Shown here in pieces: positions 1-7,953 of a stretch of 37,732 nt of DNA. A program made the position numbers and the translations under genes. This DNA is from a virus: IMG/VR virus record IMGVR_UViG_3300044994_000562, positions 1 through 37,732 of that record. One strand, written 5' to 3'. How positions within the stretch are numbered: the first letter of the stretch is position 1; each line of letters starts with the position of its first letter. The notes beneath the pieces were generated by a model that saw only the letters and a list, made by a program, of their open reading frames with translations, ran no database searches and had not been told where the DNA came from.

Positions 1-777
1 TCACCAGTTTCGAATGATCAGCTCCCCCTTGCGGTTCTTGCTGCGGCCGCCACCGCCGACCTGGTAGAGGATGTCCACCTCGTCGATGGTCAAGCCGGCG
101 AACGCCTGGCGCATCTCGGGGATGTCGTTCACCGAGATCACCATGCGGCCCTTGATGGTCCTGGCCAGCTCAGCCATCCGGGCGTACTGCTCCAGCCCGA
201 ATTCCACGCCGTAGCCTTCCGTGCCCCAGTAGGGCGGGTCGCAGTAGAACAGCGTGTGCTCGCGGTCGTACTTGGCGATGCACTCAGCCCAGTTCAGGTG
301 TTCGATGTAGGTCCGGGAGAGCCGCAGGTGGGCGGCGCTGAGGTCTTCTTCCAGCCGCAGCAGGTTGAGCTTGGGCGCGCTGGTGGTCGAGGTGCCGAAG
401 GTGCGGCCCTCCACCTTGGCGCCGAAGGCCATACGCTGGAGATAGTAGAACCTGGCGGCGCGCTGTATGTCCGTCAGGGTTTCCTCGGGTGTCAGCTGTA
501 GCCAGCGGAAGATCTGGCGCGAGGAGAGCGCCCATTTGAACTGTCGGACGAACTCTTCCAGGTGGTGCTTGACGACGCGGTAGAGATTCACGAGGTCGCC
601 ATTCACGTCGTTCAGCACCTCGACCTTCACCGGGTCTTTGAGGAAGTACAGCGCCGCGGCGCCGCAGAACGGCTCGACATAGCAGACGTGTTCGGGGAAC
701 TGCGGCAGGATGTGCTTGGCCAGACGGCGCTTGCCGCCGATCCAGGGGATGATGGGTGTTGCTGCTTGTGCTTCCAT
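1..777 (-). CDS. Phage DNA adenine-N6 methyltransferase (D12/Dam class)
   Basis: Predicted 258-residue enzyme that methylates adenine in DNA, probably to protect phage DNA from host restriction. Visible class motifs are PWIGGKRR near residues 11-18, VEPFCGA at 34-40 (AdoMet binding) and catalytic DPPYWG at 180-185. It is the last late gene before the unseen left end, where Mu carries its own DNA-modification gene mom. I chose ATG 777, which has AAGGG upstream and leads straight into the family start. An in-frame ATG at 933 overlaps the upstream stop as ATGA and would add 52 residues, but that stretch has poorer codon bias and no family resemblance. The function call is firm; the start is less so. 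Confidence 0.9.
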   Translation of the reverse strand: MEAQAATPIIPWIGGKRRLAKHILPQFPEHVCYVEPFCGAAALYFLKDPVKVEVLNDVNGDLVNLYRVVKHHLEEFVRQFKWALSSRQIFRWLQLTPEETLTDIQRAARFYYLQRMAFGAKVEGRTFGTSTTSAPKLNLLRLEEDLSAAHLRLSRTYIEHLNWAECIAKYDREHTLFYCDPPYWGTEGYGVEFGLEQYARMAELARTIKGRMVISVNDIPEMRQAFAGLTIDEVDILYQVGGGGRSKNRKGELIIRNW

Positions 778-929
778 TCCGTGTAAGCCCTTTCTAATTG
801 TTGCAAACGTTGGTAGGCTTTCGGCCGCCGTGTGCACGGTAAGGGGGCCTTGGCCAAGGCTCACAGGTTCGTTCTGTGGGTTGCGGTGGCGGCCGAGGTG
901 TTCCCGCACCACGGCCGTCGCCCTCTTCT

Positions 930-1403
930 TCATGCCGGTTGGAGCAGATCCGGCTCCTCGATCAAGCGCACCTCGTAGGGCAGCATCCAGAGATGCTGCG
1001 GGGTGATCCGATGCAGCGCGTCCGCCCGGAACAGCGGCTGCCCCGTTTCCTGAAACGCCCAGGCCGCCATCTCGCTGCAGAACCAGCGGTCGGCTTCCTG
1101 CCAGTCCCGATGCAGGCCCAACCCGGCCACGCCCATCCAGTCGTAAGGCTTCCCGATCTGGGATGCCGCAGCCGCGATGACGGCAGCCGCATCCGCGCAA
1201 GGGATGGTCATGACGGCCGCACGGCTGGCGTTGGCCAGGCGTGTGGCCAGCAACTCGCGCTCGACGCCGTGGAAGGCCACCGCACCGATGACCGAGGGGC
1301 CGTCGATCAGATCCACGTGGGACCAGGCCGACCAGGTGGCCACGCGGATCAGGGCGCTGCCGGGGTGGCGGCGCCGGGTGAAAAGGAGTTGGACGGCGGA
1401 CAT
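930..1403 (-). CDS. Permuted papain-fold (YiiX/NlpC-P60-like) hydrolase
   Basis: 157-residue protein with His29 in a WSHVDLI context and Cys109 in WFCSEMAAWAF. That order, His before Cys, is typical of circularly permuted papain-fold amidases (YiiX/YebB type). Members cleave amide or ester bonds in peptidoglycan or lipids. No signal peptide is visible. It lies after the tail fibre and DUF4376 genes and before the methylase, so it could be a virion-associated enzyme or an accessory gene acting in the infected cell. The substrate cannot be read from sequence. Start is ATG 1403, immediately after the DUF4376 gene stop. Confidence 0.7.
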   Translation of the reverse strand: MSAVQLLFTRRRHPGSALIRVATWSAWSHVDLIDGPSVIGAVAFHGVERELLATRLANASRAAVMTIPCADAAAVIAAAASQIGKPYDWMGVAGLGLHRDWQEADRWFCSEMAAWAFQETGQPLFRADALHRITPQHLWMLPYEVRLIEEPDLLQPA

Positions 1404-1407
1404 AGTC

Positions 1408-1908
1408 TCAGGCTCCGAAGGTCGCCGGCCAGCCGGTGGAGAAGTCGTAGGAGGCCGGGTCGGGCGCTGCCTCCATAGCGGCCCGGTGGGTCTCAGCGGC
1501 GGCGAAGGTGGCGGCATCCAGATCGGTTACGGCCGCGAAGATGTCCTCCGCAAGCTTCGCCGTGAGATAAATGAACGAGCCGTCCATCGTCTTCCACCTG
1601 ATGTCCTGTCCAAGCGCCTGTAGCCGCGTCGTGTCGGTGCCGCCGGCGGCGCGAGCCGCCTTGGCCTTCTCCAGCAGGCCGAGGTGCTGGATACGCGACT
1701 CGGTATCTGTGTGGTACCACTTGGTGCCGACCTTCACGCCGCCTGCCTTGATAGCGTCGCGCTTGGCCTTGATCCTCTCCCACAACTGCATCTTGAGGTC
1801 TTCTAGAGTGGGCTCGGGGATGGTCTCGCTGAAGGTCTCGTCCGGTGAGCACTCCTCGGGACCGCCAACACACCGGAACTCGCGGAAGCTCTTTACTGCG
1901 TACCCCAT
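1408..1908 (-). CDS. DUF4376-like tail-fibre-associated protein
   Basis: 166 residues. The start at 1908 has a clear AGGAGA site. The C-terminal two thirds resemble the DUF4376 family: a Lys/Glu-rich helix, then RWKTMDGSFIYLTAKLAEDI and an Ala-rich end. Such proteins are common just downstream of tail fibre genes in Mu- and P2-like phages and are thought to be fibre assembly or tip proteins. The role here is inferred from position. Base composition is less G+C-rich than in the baseplate genes, like the adjoining end of the fibre gene, which suggests both exchange as a host-range module. Confidence 0.65.
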   Translation of the reverse strand: MGYAVKSFREFRCVGGPEECSPDETFSETIPEPTLEDLKMQLWERIKAKRDAIKAGGVKVGTKWYHTDTESRIQHLGLLEKAKAARAAGGTDTTRLQALGQDIRWKTMDGSFIYLTAKLAEDIFAAVTDLDAATFAAAETHRAAMEAAPDPASYDFSTGWPATFGA

Positions 1909-1922
1909 GCTTGTCTCCTTCT

Positions 1923-3896
1923 TTAGTTGCCGCCGACGATGAGCCGGAAGCCGTTGATGTAGATGCCGAGCGTCCCGCCCGTCTGGCTGTAATAGATGAT
2001 TGGCGAATACTCCGGCCATTCGAGCATCAACTCCCCGTTACTGCGCCCGCCCTGGGGCGAGCCGCCGGAGTAGGCTAGGACCGTGAGGGTGGCTGCCCCT
2101 GCAGACGGTCCAGCGTGTACGCTGCCTAACCATTCCCCCATCCCACCGCTGTTCTTGGCGAGCATCAACATAACGGACCGGGCAATGGTCACCGGAACGA
2201 GAGATGAGATGTTGAGTGCTGTCACCGCGGTGGCGGAACTGCCGCTAAGAGCGATCTGTTGCGTCTTGTACTGCCACAGGTCGCCGCGCTGGTGGAACTG
2301 GAGCAGGTTGCCAGACGCATCGGTCCGAGCGATACCTACCAGGGCAGCGAATGTGTAGCCGGCAGGCAGTGTTGGGGCAGTGCTGCTGAGGCTAGCCAGG
2401 CCGGCCACATTCACGCCGTTCGAGATGATGAACAAGTGGTACCAGGTACTCGCCGCTCGTGCCCCGGTGTCCAGACCTCCCGCCCCGTTTGCGGTCATAT
2501 CGATCGTGCCGGCAAACCCGGTCACTGCCAGCAGCAGGCCGTTCACATCCGAGAGAACGATATCGTCGAGCGAGACATCGATCTTGGTGTTGGGCGCCAC
2601 CCAATTCGAGTGAATGTCCAGATTCTTGAAGGCGCCGCGGGGTGGTGGTGCAATGGACCGCCAGGGCTCCCAGCTTGCGGCGCCCCCGTTGTAGGCACGG
2701 TGGAAGAGGTTCCCTTTGGAGACCCCGGCCGGCGCGTTGTACTGCTTGACGATTTGCAAGGCGCCGTAGTCTCCCCCGATCGACATACCTTGAAAGGAGA
2801 TGCCGGAAGCGGGCTTGTTTGCGCCCTGGGTGTCGTTCGACGACAGCGCCTGCAGCCCAAGCCGGTAGGCGTTGAAATCCACGGTCGCGTGGGTCGTGGA
2901 CTTGAGCCTAATAGGGTCGTTACCGGCGCCCGTCATGTCGAGCGGACCGCTCATAGCGTCGCCGCCCTTGTTGACGCCATCGGTGATCCCGTAGCCAGCC
3001 AAGGTTGTCGGGTTCGTCCCGCCCGTCACCCGGCCGCGCTGATCGACCGTCACCTGCCGATAGGTGCCGGCTGTGATCCCAGCCTTGCCGCTCACCATCT
3101 CCCAGGCCAGCGCCGTGGTGCCGAGCGTGATCGGCGCATCGGTCACCAGCTGCCAGAGCGAGTCGGCGTTCGCCGTGCCCTGCTCAACGGCGACGAACAG
3201 GCCCGGCGTTACCTCGATGGCCGCGTCGGCATCGGCCGCCCGCGCCCAGGCGCCCGCGGCCGCGATGTAGATGCCGTTCTCGAGAGCCGCCGCCTGATCC
3301 TTCACCAGCACCCGGTCGCCGCCGACCAGCACCACGCCGTCGATCGTCTGCAGGCCGTTGAGCGCGATCGCGCCGGTGGTGGCCACGCGCACCGACTGCT
3401 TGCCGTCCAGCTTATTGATCTCGTCGGTCACCTTCTGATCGACGTACTGGCGCGTGGCGAGCACCACGCTCGGATCGACTAGGAGCGTGACGGTGCTGGT
3501 GTTGCTCACCTCCAGGATCATGCGCACGTAGAGCTGCTTGTTGGAGCCGGAGGGTAGCGTCGGCTTGTAGGACTCGGGGAACTTGCCCACGGCGATCAGG
3601 GCGCCGGCGGCATCGAACAGGCCGACCTCGCGGATGTAGAAGCCGCCCACGGTGTCGGGGATCACCAGCTCGGCGACGATCCAGTTGGGATTCTGGGGAT
3701 CGACGTAGAGGCTGTTGATCGCGCCGCGCCAGACCTCGTGCTTGAGCGTGGTCTGGGCTTCCGAGGGCAGGTAGTAGGCGCCGTTCTCGCCGTCGCCCAC
3801 GGCCATGTGGGTGAGGCTGACCGGCACGCCGGTAACCTGGGCGTTGGCCAGCTTGGCGCGGCCGGTCGAAGTCAGGATGGTGTAGAAATCTGCCAT
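1923..3896 (-). CDS. Tail fibre protein (P2 gpH-like N-terminus)
   Basis: 657-residue receptor-binding fibre. The N-terminal ~160 residues (MADFYTILTSTGRAKLANAQ, then HMAVGDGENGAYY and FYIREVGLFDAAGALIAVGK) match the baseplate-attachment domain of P2 gpH-type tail-collar fibres. A middle region has short repeats of the VRVATTGAIALNGLQTIDG type seen in fibre shafts. The distal third (positions about 1923-2650) has no recognisable family and is visibly lower in G+C, as expected for an exchanged receptor-binding tip. It follows the gpI gene after a short spacer and precedes the DUF4376 gene, the usual fibre/assembly-protein order. Confidence 0.88.
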   Translation of the reverse strand: MADFYTILTSTGRAKLANAQVTGVPVSLTHMAVGDGENGAYYLPSEAQTTLKHEVWRGAINSLYVDPQNPNWIVAELVIPDTVGGFYIREVGLFDAAGALIAVGKFPESYKPTLPSGSNKQLYVRMILEVSNTSTVTLLVDPSVVLATRQYVDQKVTDEINKLDGKQSVRVATTGAIALNGLQTIDGVVLVGGDRVLVKDQAAALENGIYIAAAGAWARAADADAAIEVTPGLFVAVEQGTANADSLWQLVTDAPITLGTTALAWEMVSGKAGITAGTYRQVTVDQRGRVTGGTNPTTLAGYGITDGVNKGGDAMSGPLDMTGAGNDPIRLKSTTHATVDFNAYRLGLQALSSNDTQGANKPASGISFQGMSIGGDYGALQIVKQYNAPAGVSKGNLFHRAYNGGAASWEPWRSIAPPPRGAFKNLDIHSNWVAPNTKIDVSLDDIVLSDVNGLLLAVTGFAGTIDMTANGAGGLDTGARAASTWYHLFIISNGVNVAGLASLSSTAPTLPAGYTFAALVGIARTDASGNLLQFHQRGDLWQYKTQQIALSGSSATAVTALNISSLVPVTIARSVMLMLAKNSGGMGEWLGSVHAGPSAGAATLTVLAYSGGSPQGGRSNGELMLEWPEYSPIIYYSQTGGTLGIYINGFRLIVGGN

Positions 3897-3906
3897 AGCA
3901 TCTCCA

Positions 3907-4545
3907 TCAGGGGGTTGCTGGATAGACGGTCACGGTCTCGACGCTCCAGTGGCCGACGCCGAAGCGCGGCACCGTGCTCACCTGGTTGAGTTCCGTGAGT
4001 TCGTAGGGATAGACGGTGGCCACCTCGCCGCAGAGCATCGCGCAGGCATAGGCCGGTACCTGGCTGACGTTCGAGAGCGACAGCGTCAGAAGATCGAGGT
4101 GGGAGCGGACGTTCTTGTACTCGGCCACCAAGGCCACCATGGCGTCGAAGGTGGTCTCGTCGATGCCGCGCGTGGCGAGGTCGATGTTGATTCGGAAATA
4201 GCCGGGATCGCCGCCGTACTCGAACCACTCGGTGATGGTGCCGACGAGCTGCAGCGTCTCCAGCACCTGCTGCAGCGCCCACTTGGTGCCCTTGTGGCGG
4301 TGCAGCTCGATGGAGCGCTTGATGAGCCGGCGCCGCTCGGCGTCGTCGCGAGCGAACTGCCAGCCCTCATAGCCCATGATGTGGAACTGCTCGGCCAGGT
4401 GCGGCAGCGCCGACGCGCTCACGGTGTCCACCAGATAGACCAGCAGCGCCGAGAGGTCGAGGCCGTTGAGCCGGGCGGCGAGCTGCCCCAGGGCCTGGAA
4501 GCGTTCGTCGCCGGCGAGCGGCGGCTGCAGCAGGGGGTCAGCCAT
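3907..4545 (-). CDS. I: Baseplate protein I (P2 gpI family)
   Basis: 212-residue member of the P2 gpI tail family, a peripheral baseplate protein linking the wedge to the tail fibre. Family features are the N-terminal LLQPPLAGDERFQALGQLAA segment and HRHKGTKWALQQVLETL near residues 80-97, followed by WFEYGGDPGYFRI. The start overlaps the end of the gpJ gene by 8 bases, which suggests coupled translation. The fibre gene follows directly. Confidence 0.88.
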   Translation of the reverse strand: MADPLLQPPLAGDERFQALGQLAARLNGLDLSALLVYLVDTVSASALPHLAEQFHIMGYEGWQFARDDAERRRLIKRSIELHRHKGTKWALQQVLETLQLVGTITEWFEYGGDPGYFRINIDLATRGIDETTFDAMVALVAEYKNVRSHLDLLTLSLSNVSQVPAYACAMLCGEVATVYPYELTELNQVSTVPRFGVGHWSVETVTVYPATP

Positions 4546-5647
4546 TCACGGCCCCCGCCAGGGTCAGGTTGATCGCCGTGCAATGCGCCCACTCGTTCTC
4601 ACCCACCGCGATCAGGGCGGCCGGCGACGTGAGGGCGACCTGGTAGCAGCCGGCGACCTGGAGCGCCGCGATGATCTGGCTCGGCACGATGTCCCGGCCG
4701 AGGCCGGCGGCGCGGTCCGCCTTGTAGGCTGCCGCCGCCTCGTTTGCCTTGGCCAGGACGCTGGCGGCGTCGGCCGAGGTGTAAGGGGTGAGCTGGGCGG
4801 TGATGGCGTAATCGACCTGGGTCGGCGCCAGCGCCTGCACCTGGTCGGTCAGCGGCCGCACCTTCTCGGCCGAGCAGGTGGCCTCCACCTGGGTCAGCAG
4901 GCTGGCGTCCGGCAGGCCGGTCTGCGTCAGGGGGTAGAGCTTGACCACCACCGGCGCTGGCGAGAGCACGGCGACATCCACGATGCTCTGATGAGCCCGC
5001 ATGGCGTGGAAGCGATAGGCCAGACGGCTGCCGGCGGTGGAGAACGCCTCCGGCGCCAGGCGGATGCTCTCGCGCAGGCGCTCGTCGTCTTCCTCGGCGA
5101 TGCCGCCGCTGCTGGCCGTGAGGTTGGTGACGGTGAAGTCGGCCTCGACGAACTCATCGACCAGGACGTTGATCTGCCCCGGCTGCCAGCCGTTGCCGTC
5201 CGTACCCGGCTCGACGGCCGTGACGGCGATGTCGATACTGGTCTGGCCGGCGACGAGCGTGGCGTCGGCGTCGGTGGCGAATACGGCCCGGCCGTCGCCG
5301 CTCTCGACGCGGGTGCCCGCCGGGATGAGGACGTTGGTGGCCAGCGCCGCGGCGATGGAGAAGCGCTCCGTCGTCTTGGCCGGCTGCGCCGGTAGGCGCG
5401 TGACGCCCACCAGCTCGCCCAGGTAGTCGAGCATCGGGGCGCGGGCGTAGGCGACCAGGCACTGCTTGGCCGCCTCCTGGATGCCGACGCGCACCAGGGT
5501 CTCGCGGTAGGCGATGACGTCGATCAGCAGCCGCTCGACCTGGGCGGGATAGAGCGTCTTGCCGGTGAGCGCCTCGTACTGCGCCACCAGTTCGGCGGTG
5601 ATGGCCTGCGGGTCGCGGTCGATGAAGTTCGGTTCGGGCAGGCTCAC
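4538..5647 (-). CDS. J: Baseplate protein J (P2 gpJ family)
   Basis: 369-residue wedge component of the contractile-tail baseplate. The start MSLPEPNFIDRDPQAITAEL and the central VEPGTDGNGWQPGQINVL and EEDDERLRESIRLAPEAFSTAGSRLAYRF segments are typical of baseplate J. Translation starts at GTG 5647 with a GAGGAGG site. The GTG overlaps the TGA of the 33-codon reading frame upstream (GTGA). In most relatives J follows W directly; here the small frame is interposed. Confidence 0.9.
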   Translation of the reverse strand: MSLPEPNFIDRDPQAITAELVAQYEALTGKTLYPAQVERLLIDVIAYRETLVRVGIQEAAKQCLVAYARAPMLDYLGELVGVTRLPAQPAKTTERFSIAAALATNVLIPAGTRVESGDGRAVFATDADATLVAGQTSIDIAVTAVEPGTDGNGWQPGQINVLVDEFVEADFTVTNLTASSGGIAEEDDERLRESIRLAPEAFSTAGSRLAYRFHAMRAHQSIVDVAVLSPAPVVVKLYPLTQTGLPDASLLTQVEATCSAEKVRPLTDQVQALAPTQVDYAITAQLTPYTSADAASVLAKANEAAAAYKADRAAGLGRDIVPSQIIAALQVAGCYQVALTSPAALIAVGENEWAHCTAINLTLAGAVNG

Positions 5648-5745
5648 AGCGCCGCCTCCTCACGCGTGTCGGAGATGCAGATGCCGGGGTGTCGGCGGCC
5701 GGCGCCATTCGCGGGCGCTCGCACGTGCCGAGGCTCGCTGCTCAT
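5644..5745 (-). CDS. 33-residue leader peptide between W and J
   Basis: Short reading frame encoding 33 residues starting MSSEPRHVRAPA. Its ATG overlaps the gpW stop (ATGA), a strong GGAGGT site lies just upstream, and its TGA overlaps the gpJ GTG. It is therefore positioned for coupled translation from W to J. The first 55 bases match the start of the terminase gene (22840-22894) at 51 of 55 positions. I do not recognise a protein family. It may be a translated repeat that preserves coupling and supplies a ribosome site rather than a functional peptide. Confidence 0.5.
   Translation of the reverse strand: MSSEPRHVRAPANGAGRRHPGICISDTREEAAL
5647..5745 (-). repeat. Leader cassette copy 1 (between W and J)
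   Basis: 99 bases from the W/leader ATGA junction to the gpJ GTG. The 55 bases at 5691-5745 match 22840-22894 with four mismatches. The rest diverges except for the terminal ribosome site. Here the frame ends at a TGA overlapping the gpJ start. Confidence 0.75.
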
Positions 5746-6098
5746 AGCGCCACCTCCGTCTCACGCTGCACGCCGTCCGCCAGGCGCCACACGACCCGCA
5801 GCGTGACATGAGCTTGGTCGATCGCAGGGGTCACCTTCACCAGCTCGCAGCGCGGCTCCCATTTGCGGATGGCCTCGACCGATTCGCGCACCAGGTGCGG
5901 AATGGCCTGATCGACCGGATAGTCGATGTAGCGGTGCAGGTCGGAGCCGAAGTCAGGGCGGTGCGGATCGGCGCCCTTCGGCGTGGCCAGGATGATGCGG
6001 ATCGCCTGGTCGATGTCGGACACGCCCTCGACGACTTCGCCGGTGGCGCGAAGCGCGGGCTGCCAGTGGATGGAGGAAATGTCGGATAGCCGGGTCAT
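5742..6098 (-). CDS. W: Baseplate protein W (gpW/gp25 family)
   Basis: 118-residue lysozyme-like baseplate wedge subunit of the gpW/gp25 family. Recognisable parts are IHWQPALRATGEVVEGVSDI and the conserved GADPHRPDFGSDLHRYID core near residues 41-58, the signature of this family. It is the first gene of the fourth late block. The ATG at 6098 has no Shine-Dalgarno sequence and falls exactly at the predicted first transcribed base of the promoter at 6098-6147, so the message may be leaderless. Confidence 0.92.
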   Translation of the reverse strand: MTRLSDISSIHWQPALRATGEVVEGVSDIDQAIRIILATPKGADPHRPDFGSDLHRYIDYPVDQAIPHLVRESVEAIRKWEPRCELVKVTPAIDQAHVTLRVVWRLADGVQRETEVAL

Positions 6099-6147
6099 GG
6101 GTCGATGATGCCGACCCGCCCGGCCAGACGATATTAAAGGGGTTTAA
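6098..6147 (-). promoter_or_regulatory. Late promoter for the W-J-I-fibre block
   Basis: Reading leftward: dyad TTAA-ACCCCT-TTAA (6134-6147), centred 33 bp from the centre of a -10-like CATCAT (6105-6110), then six bases and the gpW ATG at 6098. Dyad geometry and spacing match the promoters at 25916-25965 and 18275-18324. Mu C/Mor sites are similar dyads (TTAT-N6-ATAA) centred near -43. Activation by the Mor-type protein of this phage is inferred. Confidence 0.6.
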
Positions 6148-6151
6148 GGCT

Positions 6152-6769
6152 TCAGTGGCTGTGGTGGTTCGAGTTACCGCCGGCGTCCATGATCGTGCCG
6201 GCGGCGTCGATGTTGCCGTCCACTTGCACGTTGCCGGTGATGGCGGCCGCTGCGCCGGCGCCGCCCGAAATGGCCATTCCACCGGCAACGGTCAGTTTCT
6301 TCTGAACGGTCACGTCGCCGGTGAAGTCCGCGGCAGGTGTGTCGACCGTCACGCGGGCAGCCGCCTTGAGCAGGATCTCGGCGCCGACCTCGACCACCAC
6401 CTTCTGGATGCCGCCCCGCACCGTGAGCTGGTGACTCGCCCGGTCGTATTCCATCTCGGCGCCATCGTCGAAGCGCACGTGGCGCTTGTCGCCGCTCTCC
6501 ACTGGCGGGGTATCGGCGCCGGAATAGACCGCGCCCAGCACCACGCCGTCCTCGCCGCGGCCGTCCAGCAGCACCACCACATGCTCGCCGACGTCGGGCA
6601 GGTGGTAGTGCTTGTCGCGCAGGGTCTTCCACTGCATCACCGGCAGCCAGGCAGTGCGCAGGTTGTCGAAGTCTGGCAGGCGCACGCGCACCTTGCAGGC
6701 GGCCGGATCGACCGCCGACACGGTGCCGAATTTGAACGTCGCGCCGAACTCGTCGAGGGTCTCGCTCAT
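6152..6769 (-). CDS. V: Baseplate spike protein V (gp45-like)
   Basis: 205-residue baseplate assembly/spike protein. An N-terminal OB-fold carries FGTVSAVDPAACKVRVRLPDFDNLRTAWLPV split over residues ~13-44 and GEHVVVLLDGRGEDGVVLGAVYS. A repetitive C-terminus (AAADFTGDVTVQKKLTVAGG-like strands, then GNVQVDGNIDAAG) would form a beta-helix, and a His-rich end (NSNHHSH) could bind a metal at the needle tip. The start overlaps the gpD stop as ATGA. It is the last gene of the third late block. Confidence 0.9.
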   Translation of the reverse strand: MSETLDEFGATFKFGTVSAVDPAACKVRVRLPDFDNLRTAWLPVMQWKTLRDKHYHLPDVGEHVVVLLDGRGEDGVVLGAVYSGADTPPVESGDKRHVRFDDGAEMEYDRASHQLTVRGGIQKVVVEVGAEILLKAAARVTVDTPAADFTGDVTVQKKLTVAGGMAISGGAGAAAAITGNVQVDGNIDAAGTIMDAGGNSNHHSH

Positions 6770-7953
6770 TTCTTCTTGCTCGCTTGGGTTTCGCCGACGA
6801 CGGTGGTCTGGCCGTCCTTGATGCCATAGACCTTGAGGGTCTTGCCCTTGGACGGCGTCTTCTTCGGCGCGGCGCCCGCGGCGGCCGCAGGCAGGGCGAC
6901 GCGCTTCACTTCCAGCTCGGTGCTGTAGCCGCCGCCGCGTTCCAAGCGGTGCCTGGCCGAGTCGATGAAGAACTTGCCCGACAGCTTGCCGAAGCCGGCC
7001 AGCTCGAAGTTCACGCCGGCGACGAGCTTGGGGTTTCCGATGATCGTCAGGCCGCCTCCGGTCTGCTGCAGGTTCGCGGCCTCCAGCGCCGCCTGGGCCT
7101 TGGCTTGGGCGGCTGCCTTCGAGCCCGCCCGCGAGGCGAGCTTCAGGGTGTCGCCGCTGGTCGGCTGGCCGGATGTCTTGTTCCCCTTGGCAGCCGTCTG
7201 GGTCTCGCCCACCACGCCGACCTGGTCGCCCTTGACGCCATAGACCACGAGCTTCTTGGTCTTCGGGTCGTGGTACTTGACCTTCGCCTCCTGGTAGATG
7301 TCCTTGATCTTGTCCCGCAGGCTGTGGCTCACCAGGTCGGTGGGCTTGAGCACCACCACGGCCTTGCCGTCGCGCAGGTCGGCCAGTTCGGTGAAGACGA
7401 GCTTGGCGCCGACGATCTTGAAGGCATAGCCGTACTCGTTGGCCAGGCGCGTGAGGAACTCCACGTCGCGCTCCTGGTACTGGGTCACACGGTCGATGCG
7501 GATGTCGCGGATCTTGCCGACCAGGGTCAGCTTGTTGCGCTTGGCGATGCGCGCCGCGATCCCGGCCAGGGTAGTGTTCTCGTAGGCCCGCCCGACACGG
7601 GTGCGCACCGATTTCTTGATTCCAGTCGAGAGCGCCCGGATCGACACGGTCGAAGGCGGACCGCGGAACTCGATCTCGTCGATCTCGAAGCTGCCACAGC
7701 TGAGTAGCGGCGCGTCGGCGTAGCCGATCTTGAGGGCGAGCTGGTCACCCTTGCCCGGATACCAGGCATCGCGCCAGCGGCCGTCCGCGTCCTCCAGCTC
7801 CACCTCCAGCTCATCGGACTCGCCGCTCACGTGGTCGATGTAGGTCACCGCCAGCACGTAGGGCGTGATGTCGGCCGTGATGTTCTTCTGCTCGTAGATC
7901 AGGACGAACACCGGGTGCGCCACGGCCGCCAGTGCGTCGATCACCTCAGCCAC
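6766..7953 (-). CDS. D: Tail hub protein D (P2 gpD / VgrG-like)
   Basis: 395-residue tail hub of the P2 gpD ('late control D') family. The family core is HVSGESDELEVELEDADG and WYPGKGDQLALKIGY near residues 40-80, and YQERDVEFLTRLANEYGYAF near residues 155-175. Start is GTG 7953, overlapping the gpX gene by 13 bases. An unusual feature is an internal duplication: LVVYGVKGDQVGVVGETQ near residue 235 recurs as LKVYGIKDGQTTVVGETQ at the extreme C-terminus (residues ~372-389). The spacer between copies is Lys/Ala-rich. Confidence 0.9.
   Translation of the reverse strand: MAEVIDALAAVAHPVFVLIYEQKNITADITPYVLAVTYIDHVSGESDELEVELEDADGRWRDAWYPGKGDQLALKIGYADAPLLSCGSFEIDEIEFRGPPSTVSIRALSTGIKKSVRTRVGRAYENTTLAGIAARIAKRNKLTLVGKIRDIRIDRVTQYQERDVEFLTRLANEYGYAFKIVGAKLVFTELADLRDGKAVVVLKPTDLVSHSLRDKIKDIYQEAKVKYHDPKTKKLVVYGVKGDQVGVVGETQTAAKGNKTSGQPTSGDTLKLASRAGSKAAAQAKAQAALEAANLQQTGGGLTIIGNPKLVAGVNFELAGFGKLSGKFFIDSARHRLERGGGYSTELEVKRVALPAAAAGAAPKKTPSKGKTLKVYGIKDGQTTVVGETQASKKK

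Noticed and set aside
778-933. N-terminal extension of the methylase to ATG 933, overlapping the upstream stop as ATGA.
   Set aside because: Codon use (CTA, ACA, ATT, AGA) is unlike the rest, no ribosome site is visible, and the family start is at 777. Kept only as an alternative.
2259-3482. Long rightward reading frame of about 400 codons opposite the tail fibre gene.
   Set aside because: Composition is that of an antisense shadow (Arg/Val/Gly/His-rich), and the opposite strand encodes a clear fibre protein.
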